Part shown: positions 28,095 through 36,761 of the stretch, in pieces | How the letters are laid out: each line of letters starts with the position of its first letter | Numbering within the stretch: the first letter of the stretch is position 1 | Assembly: GCA_036343175.1 (NCBI GenBank) | Contig: JAZASR010000003.1 | Coordinates: 62,001-126,000 of the forward strand | DNA from: JAEEJA01 sp036343175 | Lineage (GTDB): Bacteria > Bacillota > Clostridia > Lachnospirales > Lachnospiraceae | Direction: 5' to 3' | DNA: 64,000 nt | Notes under the pieces: model-generated | What the model saw: the letters and a program-made list of their open reading frames with translations, nothing else | What the model was told of the DNA's origin: nothing | The model's database searches: none | Translations under genes and position numbers: made by a program

Positions 28095-29402
28095 CTATAA
28101 CGAGCTTACAAGTCTTGAAAGCGTAAGCGGCAGGTCATAGCCATCCCACTCGTATGAAAGCTGCATGGATCTGCCTACAGGGACTATTCTGTCAACACCC
28201 CTTACTCCATTTTCTATTACTAATCTCTTTAATTTTTCATACAGACCTTCTCCATAAAATGTCACTGTCTGAATATCCTTTTTCAGTATTGGAAGGATAT
28301 CTGAGAAATCATCATCATCAGAAACATATTCAAAGAAATATCCGCAATTACCTTTATATTCCATGATATCAGCATATGGCTCCGGAAGGCTCACATGCAC
28401 AATATAATTATCTGAACGCCTTTCACGAACCTCAGGATGGATCGCAGAAAGGACAGCAGTATTAAGGAGCTTATCTGATCCAGATACGTCATTGAGCTGA
28501 TATTTTTCCTTTACATACCTGTCAAGCGCCGTCCAGAATATATTCTTTGCCTCATCTACTCTGTTTCCTGCCCAGATTACCATTCTTGATGAACTGCATG
28601 CATTCTGATCAGAATAGTACGTATCTGTATAGAAGTTAATTATAAGCCTGTTAAAGGCTTCAGAGTCCTCTTTTTCGGTCTTAACGATCTTATCAGCGTC
28701 AAGCAATGCAAACGAAGCTCTGTCTGCAAAGTCAAGTTCTATGCAGCGTGGAGGCATAGGTATCTTCCTGATACTTTCAACTGTATGGTCACCGCCCCAG
28801 ACCATCCTGATATCTGCTTTTCCCGAGATCCAGGCAGTGATATCATCAATATGAGGATATCTGAGTATACAGATATAATGCGCTGCCTCGGGGCAATCCT
28901 CTTCAAGTACATTATTAATGGCATTGCAGATAACATGCACCTGTTCAAAGTCTTTATTTGCGGACAACTTGATCACTGAAATATTCCCTGATATAAAAGA
29001 AAAAGTCATTGAAACTGCGAACTGAACAGGTATGTTGGAAGGTGCAATATGAAAAGCAAGCCCGCGGCCTATCCTGTCATGATACTTTCTGTAAATTTCA
29101 GCATATTTATTGATCTCTGTTTTTCTTATCCAAAAGGCATATGATATCACATCCCCATACTTTTTTGCCTCATGGCTCTTTAATAATCTGTCAGAAAGTG
29201 AGTTTAAGAACTTAACTGCTATGTCAGAAAATATTGGAAGCGCAGGAATATTTTCAGCATCCTCGATGACAGTCCTGTCACCTACAAGATACTCTATCTG
29301 CTTATCAAAATTATGTATCCAGTTATTGCCGGATTCAGGTTCAGATGAGATAATTATATTATCTATTATATTATCATCAGTGTTCTGCTGCATAAGTATC
29401 AC
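28095..29402 (-). CDS. luxC: LuxC-like acyl-CoA/acyl-thioester reductase
   Basis: Aldehyde-dehydrogenase-fold reductase that takes an acyl group as a thioester and reduces it with NADPH to an aldehyde. The 435 residues contain HIAPSNIPVQFAVS (LuxC core), the Rossmann region WGGDHTVESIRKIPMPPRCIE, and the catalytic Cys in DQNACSSSRMVIW. Luciferase (luxAB) and luxD are absent. The GTG at 29402 has AGGGGG just upstream, and the gene overlaps luxE by 26 bases; an ATG three codons in is an alternative. In this island it probably makes or modifies a sugar substituent rather than a luciferase substrate. Confidence 0.85.
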   Translation of the reverse strand: MILMQQNTDDNIIDNIIISSEPESGNNWIHNFDKQIEYLVGDRTVIEDAENIPALPIFSDIAVKFLNSLSDRLLKSHEAKKYGDVISYAFWIRKTEINKYAEIYRKYHDRIGRGLAFHIAPSNIPVQFAVSMTFSFISGNISVIKLSANKDFEQVHVICNAINNVLEEDCPEAAHYICILRYPHIDDITAWISGKADIRMVWGGDHTVESIRKIPMPPRCIELDFADRASFALLDADKIVKTEKEDSEAFNRLIINFYTDTYYSDQNACSSSRMVIWAGNRVDEAKNIFWTALDRYVKEKYQLNDVSGSDKLLNTAVLSAIHPEVRERRSDNYIVHVSLPEPYADIMEYKGNCGYFFEYVSDDDDFSDILPILKKDIQTVTFYGEGLYEKLKRLVIENGVRGVDRIVPVGRSMQLSYEWDGYDLPLTLSRLVSSL

Positions 29403-30453
29403 TGCACCCCCTTAACTCGGCATTCTTAACGCGGCCTATTACTTTTATGTATTTGCCCTTTCTGCCGCACGGACAGTCATCTTCACCAAGTATCATTCCT
29501 TCATCCTCAGTAAGGATAGAGTGTCCCGGATAGGAATGAGGGAGCGACGAAAGTACCTGTATAAATCCCCGCTCACCTGGTTTACATGGTGAGAAATTCT
29601 TGAAATCTCTAATGATAATATCAGAGTATATACTTGCATGAAGATGACCGCATTCGCATTCGGCATAAATACAACCAGTCTGTTCAGCCATACCATAATG
29701 ATCGACATAATGATTAATACCGCATACCTCTCTGCCTGTATTTTTGAACTCTTCATTTGATATATGCTGATTCACAAGCTTTTTCCAGCCTCCTGCTGTA
29801 AGCAGATACCCGTTTTTCATATCGAAGTGCAGGCCAAGCTCCTTTGCTTTCTGAAAAAGATGCTGCCAGACCATATATGTAAATCCAAAAATGAGAAATT
29901 TCTCATTGCCGTATTTTTCAAGGAAGTCATTAACTGCATCGACCTGAAGCTCCATATTGCTGTCCAGCGCAAATACCATCTTACGGGCTGCAAAGTCAAG
30001 TCCCATGATAGTTGCTCCCCGTGTAGTAAAGAGTTTCCTGTCTCGAATAATGTCTCTGGTATCTATAACCAGCATAGGAAGTCTCTTATGACCTACAAAA
30101 TCACCGATCAGCCTTAAAAGGACCTTCTGCTGAAGTATTGCCGTTTCTTTATCCAGATATATCCTTGACTGCTTTTGAGAACTGGTACCCGATGACTTCA
30201 TGATCTTAAATACCTGATCATCAGGTATGCTCTTCATGGTCAGCTCTTTAAAGATCCTTATGGGTATAAAAGGAACATCTGAAAGCCTTTTAAGCAGTCT
30301 TCCATCATATCCGATAACGTTCAGATAATCCCTGTATTCTTTACAATGCTCCATATGCCAGGCTGTAAGCTCATTCATCCTGGCAAGCAGAAGCTTTTCT
30401 TTATCATCATGGGCAAGCGAATATGGCTCAAAATTATGAAAATCTTCGATCAT
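29377..30453 (-). CDS. luxE: LuxE-like acyl-protein synthetase
   Basis: Adenylate-forming enzyme that activates a carboxylic acid with ATP, holds it on a cysteine and passes it to LuxC. The 358 residues show FIPIRIFKELTM, the SSGTSSQKQSRIYLD phosphate-binding loop, YGMAEQTG, and a C-terminal GRVKNAELRGCSDT that carries the expected acceptor Cys. A four-cysteine set (CECGHLH, CPCGRKG) suggests zinc. The ATG overlaps the SDR stop (ATGA). The tight order SDR-luxE-luxC implies one reaction chain: activate, reduce, then further reduce or modify. Confidence 0.85.
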   Translation of the reverse strand: MIEDFHNFEPYSLAHDDKEKLLLARMNELTAWHMEHCKEYRDYLNVIGYDGRLLKRLSDVPFIPIRIFKELTMKSIPDDQVFKIMKSSGTSSQKQSRIYLDKETAILQQKVLLRLIGDFVGHKRLPMLVIDTRDIIRDRKLFTTRGATIMGLDFAARKMVFALDSNMELQVDAVNDFLEKYGNEKFLIFGFTYMVWQHLFQKAKELGLHFDMKNGYLLTAGGWKKLVNQHISNEEFKNTGREVCGINHYVDHYGMAEQTGCIYAECECGHLHASIYSDIIIRDFKNFSPCKPGERGFIQVLSSLPHSYPGHSILTEDEGMILGEDDCPCGRKGKYIKVIGRVKNAELRGCSDTYAAEH

Positions 30454-31202
30454 AGATGAGAATCCCTTCCTCCATCAACTATAATATTCTGGCCGGTAAT
30501 AAAAGAGGACATTTCAGATGCAAGGAAAAGTATTACCTTTGCTGCCTCTTCAGGCCGTCCCAATCTTCCTAATGGTGTCTCTGACAAAATTTTTTCTTTT
30601 AGCTCATCTGATCGGGTCTTCCACATATCTGTATCAATAAATCCGGGGGAAATGGAATTCACTCTTATAGAGTAAGGGCCAAGCTCCCTGGCTAGACACT
30701 TGGTCGCAAAAAGAAGTGCCGCTTTTGAGCTGCCGTATGCTGTTCTCCCTTTTTCTGCATGCAGACCGCTTACTGAAGCAACGTTTATGATCGATCCCGA
30801 CTTCCTCCTCATCATGAACTTTGAAACTATCTGTATCAGGTTCAGCTGAGCAAGGAAATTCACCCTGAGCGTATCTTCAAGCTCATTCATTGGAGTCATC
30901 TGTAACAATCCTGCAATAGAAATTCCGGCATTATTTACCAGAATATCGATCTTCTTTTCATTATCAAGTGCAATTTCTTTTATTTTTCCGGCTGCCACCT
31001 TGAAGTCGGTAATATCAAAATATACCGGTATGATCTGTGTTCCATACTCTTCTGCAGTCTTGATGAATTCATTTTCAAGATCCGGATCTTCTTTTCTCAT
31101 GCAGGCATAGACCTTAGCATGATTCTTAGCAAATTCTATTGCTGCAGCCTTGCCGATTCCACGCCCGGTACCTGTTATTACAGCTGTCTTACCTTGTAAC
31201 AT
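30450..31202 (-). CDS. Short-chain dehydrogenase/reductase (FabG-like)
   Basis: NAD(P)-dependent oxidoreductase of 250 residues with the classical SDR motifs: GTGRGIGKA (cofactor), LVNNAG, catalytic Ser in NVASVSG, YGSSK (catalytic Tyr and Lys) and the C-terminal ITGQNIIVDGG. The ATG at 31202 has AGAGGA upstream; the longer frame starts at a GTG without support. It is translationally coupled to luxE. In the LuxE/LuxC context it may reduce the aldehyde or a beta-keto intermediate, but a sugar ketone is equally possible. A remnant of a second SDR lies just upstream. Confidence 0.9.
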   Translation of the reverse strand: MLQGKTAVITGTGRGIGKAAAIEFAKNHAKVYACMRKEDPDLENEFIKTAEEYGTQIIPVYFDITDFKVAAGKIKEIALDNEKKIDILVNNAGISIAGLLQMTPMNELEDTLRVNFLAQLNLIQIVSKFMMRRKSGSIINVASVSGLHAEKGRTAYGSSKAALLFATKCLARELGPYSIRVNSISPGFIDTDMWKTRSDELKEKILSETPLGRLGRPEEAAKVILFLASEMSSFITGQNIIVDGGRDSHL

Positions 31203-31231
31203 ATTAAAATCCTCTTTATAAAACTCTTTCA

Positions 31232-31411
31232 CTATATATGAAGTCCGTTTACCGTAAACACCTGCCCGCTGACTATATCAAAAGCAGGAGTGAGTGTCTG
31301 CTTTATTACCCCACCTATATCCACTCTTCTTTTTTCTTTATACAGACTTTTTATTGCCTGATCAACAGCCTCAGGATCAATAAGATCAAAATATAGAGGC
31401 TTTATTCTATC
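31232..31411 (-). pseudogene. Remnant of a second SDR gene
   Basis: A frame from about 31411 to TAG at 31232-31234 reads IKPLYFDLIDPEAVDQAIKS, an SDR-type segment. It then passes in frame to IVSGQVFTVNGLHI, a typical SDR C-terminus. The start, the SSK/YxxxK catalytic region and most of the fold are missing, so an internal deletion removed about 150 residues. It sits between the PseH-like gene and the intact SDR. It may mark a past duplication or replacement. Confidence 0.55.
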
Positions 31412-31953
31412 TCAATTCTGTTGAAATGCACCTTTTTAATGACTTCAGGCCATTCAGAAGCAAGTATGCTTAAGTGATATATATCAAAGGTCCGGCCATC
31501 TTTAATTATCTCCTGCCTGCCTACGCCCTCTTCCTTGAAGCCGAAGCGCTTCATCCAGGATAACTGACTCATGTTGTTGTCCATTATCTCTGCAGCAAGA
31601 CGGTTAACTTTAAGTACTTCAAATGCATAATTAAAGAGGTTCATGTTTACATCAAGCACATTTTCAAGACCGCGGCCTGATGCCTCTGCTATATATCCGC
31701 CGGAATGGATGCTGTTATTCTTTCTGTCCCAGTCTGCAAGGTTCTCAACCCCCATAGGAGCTCCATCGACCTCGAATATCCAGTAAAAACTATTGGAATC
31801 AGCAGATATCTTCTCGAACCACTTTTTCTGCCCTTCCAGGGTAAGCTTCGGGTCAGTATACATATACTTTGTGATATTCGGCCTCATGCGCCAGTCCATT
31901 ATCATCGGAAGATCTTCTTCCCGTATCTTCCTGAATCTCTTGTTTCCACTCAT
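31402..31953 (-). CDS. pseH: PseH-like UDP-4-amino-4,6-dideoxy-L-altrosamine N-acetyltransferase
   Basis: GNAT acetyltransferase of 183 residues that would acetylate N4 of the PseC product. The family's opening WRMRPNITKYMYTD followed by KKWFEKISADSNSFYWIF is conserved, as are the acetyl-CoA segment SGRGLENVLDVNMNLF and the terminal MKRFGFKEEG. A GAGG box precedes the ATG at 31953. It is in the same operon as pseC. Another GNAT gene is at the operon end; this one is the closer match to PseH. Confidence 0.82.
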   Translation of the reverse strand: MSGNKRFRKIREEDLPMIMDWRMRPNITKYMYTDPKLTLEGQKKWFEKISADSNSFYWIFEVDGAPMGVENLADWDRKNNSIHSGGYIAEASGRGLENVLDVNMNLFNYAFEVLKVNRLAAEIMDNNMSQLSWMKRFGFKEEGVGRQEIIKDGRTFDIYHLSILASEWPEVIKKVHFNRIEIE

Positions 31954-32056
31954 TTACAGTGCCTCTTCATTTTTAAATTATAATAATAAAACTATATAAT
32001 ATCAATCAGCATATTCATTTAGCTTTGCAGTCGCCATTTTTGAAAAGTTGCCTATC

Positions 32057-33632
32057 TTATTGATCCTGCATGTCTATCCTTTTTAAGAACTCATTCACGG
32101 TATCTGTAAATACCCTCCCTGAATCCTGCAGATATCTGCCTCTTTCAAGAGCGATCCTTCTTTTACTGTCATAATATTCTTTGTCATTGATATATCTTTG
32201 GATCTCATCAGCAAAGGACCCTAAAGAATCTACCCAAAAGTCTTTTCCAAGCACAACTCCTCCATCGCCATATGATGTACTAATGGCAGGAAGACCACAG
32301 GCCATTGCTTCTATTGCGGACATGCCGCCTCCGACTCTTGGAGGGTTAAGATAAAGATCGCATTGCTCAAATACAGCAATAGTATCATTTGTTGGCCCAT
32401 AATTAATAATATGATCTTTGTGAAGATAACCTTCTGTCAGTTTATCATATGTACTTACACCGCCAAACATAATATAATACAAATTATCATTATTATCTAT
32501 AGTTTTCATCATAACAGACATAAGCTCAGGCGTTACCTCCTCCGATAACCTGTTGCCTATCAAAGCTGCAGCTATCGCGTTTTCAGGAAGTCCAAGCATC
32601 TGACGGGATACAGTGCCTGTCTTTTCACGAACTTTAGAAGTAAACATAGAAAAGATGATATTATCTTCTGTAATTCCAAGCTGAGGAAGCATACGCTTTT
32701 CTTCATCGGTAAGGGTACGGGCTATCGTCTGATATCTGGCTGCGCTGGACTCGATCAGTGAATGCATGGTACCATTCGAGAGCACGGGAACTATCTTATC
32801 CGCAAGCCCTGCGACAAGACTTCCTGTACCGATCTCTACAATAAAAGAAGGCTTAAATCTTCTTATCAGATAAAGTATTCTTTTTATCTCTGTTAAGTTC
32901 GGCATGTCATTTTCGCACTGAATGAAATCAAATGATGCACCATTAAATGTCAATAAATGGCAGCCTTTGTATTCATCAATATAATTAAATCTAAACGGAT
33001 TATACAGAATGCTATTATCTGACCCCCCCCAGCTCAGCGGTATTTATCAGCGTGACATTTTTTTTCATATATTTTACAAGCGCTGCGCAATGATCTAATG
33101 CATGCTTTGAAGGCCCATGCATAACTGTGAGCAGCTGTCTGGTAATTACTAAAACTTTATCGTTATTCCTTTTTTCCTTGGGGATCGGAACAAATAAACT
33201 CGCAGGCAGTTCAGACTGAACGACTTCGACGGTATGCCGTAATAATTTTGTAGTCAATATCAGAAAATCAGATGATGAGTATTCGCTATGATGGTGAAAA
33301 CTCAGACTGGAAATAATATTATAGCATTGATATAATACTTCAAAATCGGCATCAGAATCCAGAAGATAAGATATCCAGTCGATCATAAGCTGATACTCGT
33401 GAAAAACCATATTTTCAAACGAATAGATATAATTCTTAAATTCAAATGAATCATTTTCAGATAAAAGTTCGATGCATGCTGACCTGATCTTACCCAGCTC
33501 CTCTTCTGAAACATTATCCATTGAAAAACTATTAATATCATTTACGATATCAATACACAGCTGATGATCAGTATCTATATATAAAGATAATGTCTTAAGC
33601 CCTGCGATCAAACCACAAGCATCTCTTATCAT
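32057..33632 (-). pseudogene. GT-B glycosyltransferase split at a G8 tract, candidate phase-variable gene
   Basis: Two frames share one protein. From ATG 33632 (GGAGG upstream) 205 residues run to LGGVR and a stop just past a run of eight G (complement of C at 33023-33030). With seven G the frame reads LGGSDNSILYNPFRFNYIDE and continues into the 32057-32953 frame, giving 524 residues. The intact paralogue at 47543-49135 is 530 residues and aligns along its length (shared HGPSK/HAPSK, CDLYLNP.RVG.G and GLPAIST regions). The C-terminal half has the GT-B donor-site pattern. As assembled the gene is off. Homopolymer slippage in vivo or an assembly error are the two explanations. Confidence 0.7.
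33023..33030 (-). repeat. Homopolymeric G8 tract at the frameshift site
   Basis: Eight consecutive C on the plus strand (G on the coding strand) sit exactly where the two halves of the glycosyltransferase change frame. Loss of one base restores the full-length protein. Confidence 0.8.
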
Positions 33633-33745
33633 ATCGATACCTCCATCTCAAAATATAACGTTAACATTTAATGTATTTGTATAACTGTTTTATATAACTG
33701 TTTTTAATAGTACTCTTCCTTAGCTTAAGGGCCGCTGCTCTCATA

Positions 33746-34858
33746 TTAATTCCTGCAATTTAATATTATATCGCATATCCTGTCCACATCATCCATTGAA
33801 AGGTCCGCATATAGAGGAAGTGTAAGCACTCTCTTGCTTACAGCCAGTGCGACCGGAGTCTTTTCTACATCGTACTTTCCGTGGAAACACTCAAATGTAT
33901 TGGTCAGAGGATAAAAATACTTGCGGGCATGAATATTTTCTTTTGCAAGGCTTTCAAATATTTCATTCCTTGAAGCACCAAAGACCTTAGGCTCTACCAC
34001 TATCGGGAAGTAAGCATAGTTTACTTTCATGCCCTTCTGAGGCGGTGAAAGCTTTATGCCTTCAATGCCTTCAAGGTGCTCTTTATATCTTTCCGCTGCT
34101 TTCTTACGCTTCTCTATCTCCTCATCAATATGTCTTAAGTTGCACAGACCCATAGCAGCACAGAACTCATTCATCTTGGCGTTAGCCCCTATGTTCTGCA
34201 CAGACTCCGGTCCGTGGATACCAAAATTTATAAGATCCTTTATAACATCTCCAAAATGCTCATCCTTAAAGCAGACTGCTCCGCCTTCTATTGTATTGAA
34301 AACTTTTGTTGCATGGAAGCTTAATGTAGAGGCATCTCCGAAAGAGACAAGGCTTCTGTCCCTGTAAGTCTCGCCAAATGTATGAGAAGCATCATATATG
34401 ACCTTAAGTCCATATTTCTTTGCTATTCTGTCGATCTCATCAACGCTGCAGATATTTCCGTATACGTGGACAGGTACTATGGCACTGGTCCTGTCAGTGA
34501 CAAGCGACTCTATCTTAGATACGTCAATGGTATAATTATCGGGCTCTATATCACAAAATACAGGTTTCAAACCATTCCTTACTATAGCATGGGTCGTAGA
34601 TGCAAATGTAAAGGGGGTCGTAATAACTTCTCCCTGCAGGTTCATTGCCTGAAGAGTAAGTTCAAGGGCCATATGTCCATTGGTAAACAGGTCGATGTTT
34701 TCTACACCCAGGTAGTCTTTAAGCTGTTTCTGAAGTTCACGGTGCTTATCCCCCATATTGGTCATCCAGTGAGTGTCCCATATATCCTTTATTTCATCAA
34801 AATATTCTTCCATCAGGGGCATGGATGATCTGGTAACAAATATCGGACTATTATTCAC
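33746..34858 (-). CDS. VioA-like sugar aminotransferase (DegT family)
   Basis: PLP-dependent nucleotide-sugar aminotransferase of 370 residues. The opening SPIFVTRSSMPLMEEYFDEI, LFTNGHMALELTLQAM, GEVITTPFTFAST and the PLP lysine in SFHATKVFNTIEGGAV resemble VioA, which makes dTDP-4-amino-4,6-dideoxy-D-glucose (viosamine). The true start is a GTG at 34858 with GGAGG 6 bases upstream (34866-34870); the ATG at 34912 adds an implausible lead. It heads the operon that contains LuxE/LuxC. The dTDP-sugar precursor genes are not in the window, so the substrate is inference. Confidence 0.8.
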   Translation of the reverse strand: MNNSPIFVTRSSMPLMEEYFDEIKDIWDTHWMTNMGDKHRELQKQLKDYLGVENIDLFTNGHMALELTLQAMNLQGEVITTPFTFASTTHAIVRNGLKPVFCDIEPDNYTIDVSKIESLVTDRTSAIVPVHVYGNICSVDEIDRIAKKYGLKVIYDASHTFGETYRDRSLVSFGDASTLSFHATKVFNTIEGGAVCFKDEHFGDVIKDLINFGIHGPESVQNIGANAKMNEFCAAMGLCNLRHIDEEIEKRKKAAERYKEHLEGIEGIKLSPPQKGMKVNYAYFPIVVEPKVFGASRNEIFESLAKENIHARKYFYPLTNTFECFHGKYDVEKTPVALAVSKRVLTLPLYADLSMDDVDRICDIILNCRN

Positions 34859-34936
34859 AATGCACCTCCAATACAAAAAAATGAAATAAATCTTTCTGGA
34901 ATTAAGCAGCAAAACAATTTCTTATTCCATAACAAC

Positions 34937-34980
34937 AAGCAGTCTTGAATAAGATATAAATATCTTATTCAAGACTGCTT
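34937..34980. terminator. Perfect 20-bp inverted repeat at the end of the zinc-ribbon gene
   Basis: Arms 34937-34956 and 34961-34980 are exactly complementary with a TAAA loop. The repeat includes the last codons and stop of the minus-strand gene. The T-run is weak (GTTGTTAT), so it may act as a terminator, an mRNA-stabilising hairpin or a protein site. Confidence 0.55.
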
Positions 34981-36182
34981 GTGATAGTCGCATTCAACGA
35001 ATATACTTTATTCTTATCATCGACCAGGACGTCGATCGTCAGATCATCAGTAATATACTGCACTATAGAATCCTCTGTATTGGCTGAGGCCGGCGATGCT
35101 CCAAGCTCTCTTAATGACTTATCCGCATTTGAAAGACTGTCACCGATCTTTATTCCTAAAAGAGACCCTTTTCCCGAGTCAAGGGATACGAAGGTAGCTG
35201 TAAGCCCTGAACCCTTTATGATATATGAAAATCCTTTATTGTAAACATATACGTAATCACCGCTGTCCGGCTTTCCGTAAGTATCTTCCACTTTCTCTTT
35301 GGTTTCTCCGAGAACGCTGATAAAATCCTTCTTAGGAACTTTGCCTTCGAACTTTGTCATATAAGAACCATTGACAACTGTATCTGCTGAAGATGCCGAA
35401 TCCGATGAAGATCCAGCCTTTACCTCTGCAGTCGAGGCATTCGGTGCAGGTGTAACCGCGTTTTCTGCAGACTTCTGTGACCTGTCATTGGCTCCTTTTA
35501 TAAAAACCACAGCGCCAACTATAAGTACTATGAAAAGCAGGGCGACTATAGCGCCGGCAAGCGGTGCCTTTGAACCGAGTCCATTATTTCCCGCAGCCTT
35601 CATTGATTCACGGTCACTTTGCATAAGCTCTTTCTGAAGCTTTTCACTCACAGAAGAACTGCGCGGCTGATCTATAACTTCTGAAGCACTACTTTTGTCC
35701 CTGTCGCTGCCGCCGTTAGCTTTATCGGCTGTGTCTTTACCTTCACCTGTAGTACTTATGCCCCGGGTATCATTATCTGATGCAGAGCTTTCTGATGCAT
35801 CATTGCCTGCCGCAGCGTTTGAAGAAGCTGATGTATTCTTTTCTGCTTCAAAAGCCTCCTTTGCAGCCTTTTCGGATTCAGCCTCTTTCTCATCACGAAT
35901 CTGCTCCTGCAGCCTTACAAGAGCGTTCTGCTGGCAGTCGCGACAGACCAGGGTATCATTATCAAGGTCACGTCCGCAGACTATACACTTCTTTGTCTTA
36001 TCTTTATCCAGTATAGATTGAAGACCGTCTGTAAAGCTTTTTCCGAGATCAGACTTAAAAATTCCCTTGGAAAGGGCCCACTTATGGACCTTTTTAACGT
36101 CTTCGGGCTTTTCGTAATTTATCTCTTTATTAAGTTCAAGGACCCTTTTCAGGTCCTTCATATAAAGCTTCAGATCCGCCAT
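34965..36182 (-). CDS. Zinc-ribbon membrane protein of unknown function
   Basis: 405 residues. An N-terminal helical part is followed by a four-cysteine ribbon (KCIVCGRDLDNDTLVCRDCQ), a long Ser/Ala/Glu-rich low-complexity stretch, and a single membrane segment near residues 210-235 (IVALLFIVLIVGAVVFI). A second Ser-rich linker leads to a C-terminal extracellular domain with two similar halves (SVLGETKEKVEDTYGKPDSG and GIKIGDSLSNADKSLRELG), reminiscent of small DUF4309-type repeats. The ATG at 36182 with AAAGG is preferred over 36251. It lies upstream of the glycosylation operon. No function is assigned. Confidence 0.75.
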   Translation of the reverse strand: MADLKLYMKDLKRVLELNKEINYEKPEDVKKVHKWALSKGIFKSDLGKSFTDGLQSILDKDKTKKCIVCGRDLDNDTLVCRDCQQNALVRLQEQIRDEKEAESEKAAKEAFEAEKNTSASSNAAAGNDASESSASDNDTRGISTTGEGKDTADKANGGSDRDKSSASEVIDQPRSSSVSEKLQKELMQSDRESMKAAGNNGLGSKAPLAGAIVALLFIVLIVGAVVFIKGANDRSQKSAENAVTPAPNASTAEVKAGSSSDSASSADTVVNGSYMTKFEGKVPKKDFISVLGETKEKVEDTYGKPDSGDYVYVYNKGFSYIIKGSGLTATFVSLDSGKGSLLGIKIGDSLSNADKSLRELGASPASANTEDSIVQYITDDLTIDVLVDDKNKVYSLNATITSSLE

Positions 36183-36511
36183 TTTCCGTACCTTTCGTTT
36201 ACATCGATCCATGTCCTTAAGGATTCTCCCGTAAGGACCAGCTACAAACATTTATATAAGTGAATACAGCCTGTCCGCGGCTGTTCCATTTCGAATACAA
36301 TTACTTAAGCTCATTATACCATAATAAAGAATGATTTACATAATTTATTATACTTTTTCGACTATTAACGGCTATCAGCAAGATTCCCAGAATATTTTTC
36401 CTTAAATAGGTTGAATCAGCTATTCCCGGCTTTTGGGTGATCCCGCCTGACTTATGAGCACTGCTATAGCAAAATGCCATGACAGCACTGATTTGCCATG
36501 TCTTTGAAGTT

Positions 36512-36583
36512 ACTTCTGTATTTACTTCAATATACTTCAATAACCACTTCAAAACAACTTCAATTTAACATTGAAGTAACTTC
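36512..36583. repeat. Phased ACTTC(A) repeats
   Basis: ACTTC occurs at 36512, 36524, 36534, 36546, 36557 and 36579, i.e. steps of 12, 10, 12, 11 and 22 bases. This is close to one helical turn. Flanking copies are palindromic (GAAGTtACTTC, TTGAAGTaACTTCA). The role is unknown; a multimer protein-binding site is possible. Confidence 0.55.
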
Positions 36584-36587
36584 AGAT

Positions 36588-36627
36588 AAAAAACCGCCGC
36601 GGATCTATCGGCCTGCGGCGGTTTTTT
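36588..36627. terminator. Bidirectional terminator after ftsH
   Basis: CCGCCGC (36594-36600) pairs with GCGGCGG (36615-36621), flanked by AAAAAA and TTTTTT, a textbook two-way terminator. It ends ftsH on the minus strand. Confidence 0.9.
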
Positions 36628-36761
36628 CACTGTAAAACTATATTACAAACATACATAATGTCTGTATTCTGATTATTTTTTCATTTGCTTTATCTGCTTC
36701 TGCAATAGAACATGTTATCAATATGTTTCAGTTATTAATATGCTTCAGCTATCAATGTGCC

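Noticed and set aside
28095..30453. Bioluminescence (lux) operon
   Set aside because: luxA, luxB and luxD are missing and the neighbours are nucleotide-sugar genes.
36301..36552. 83-residue minus-strand frame
   Set aside because: Covers the ACTTCA repeats and has no start signal or recognisable fold.
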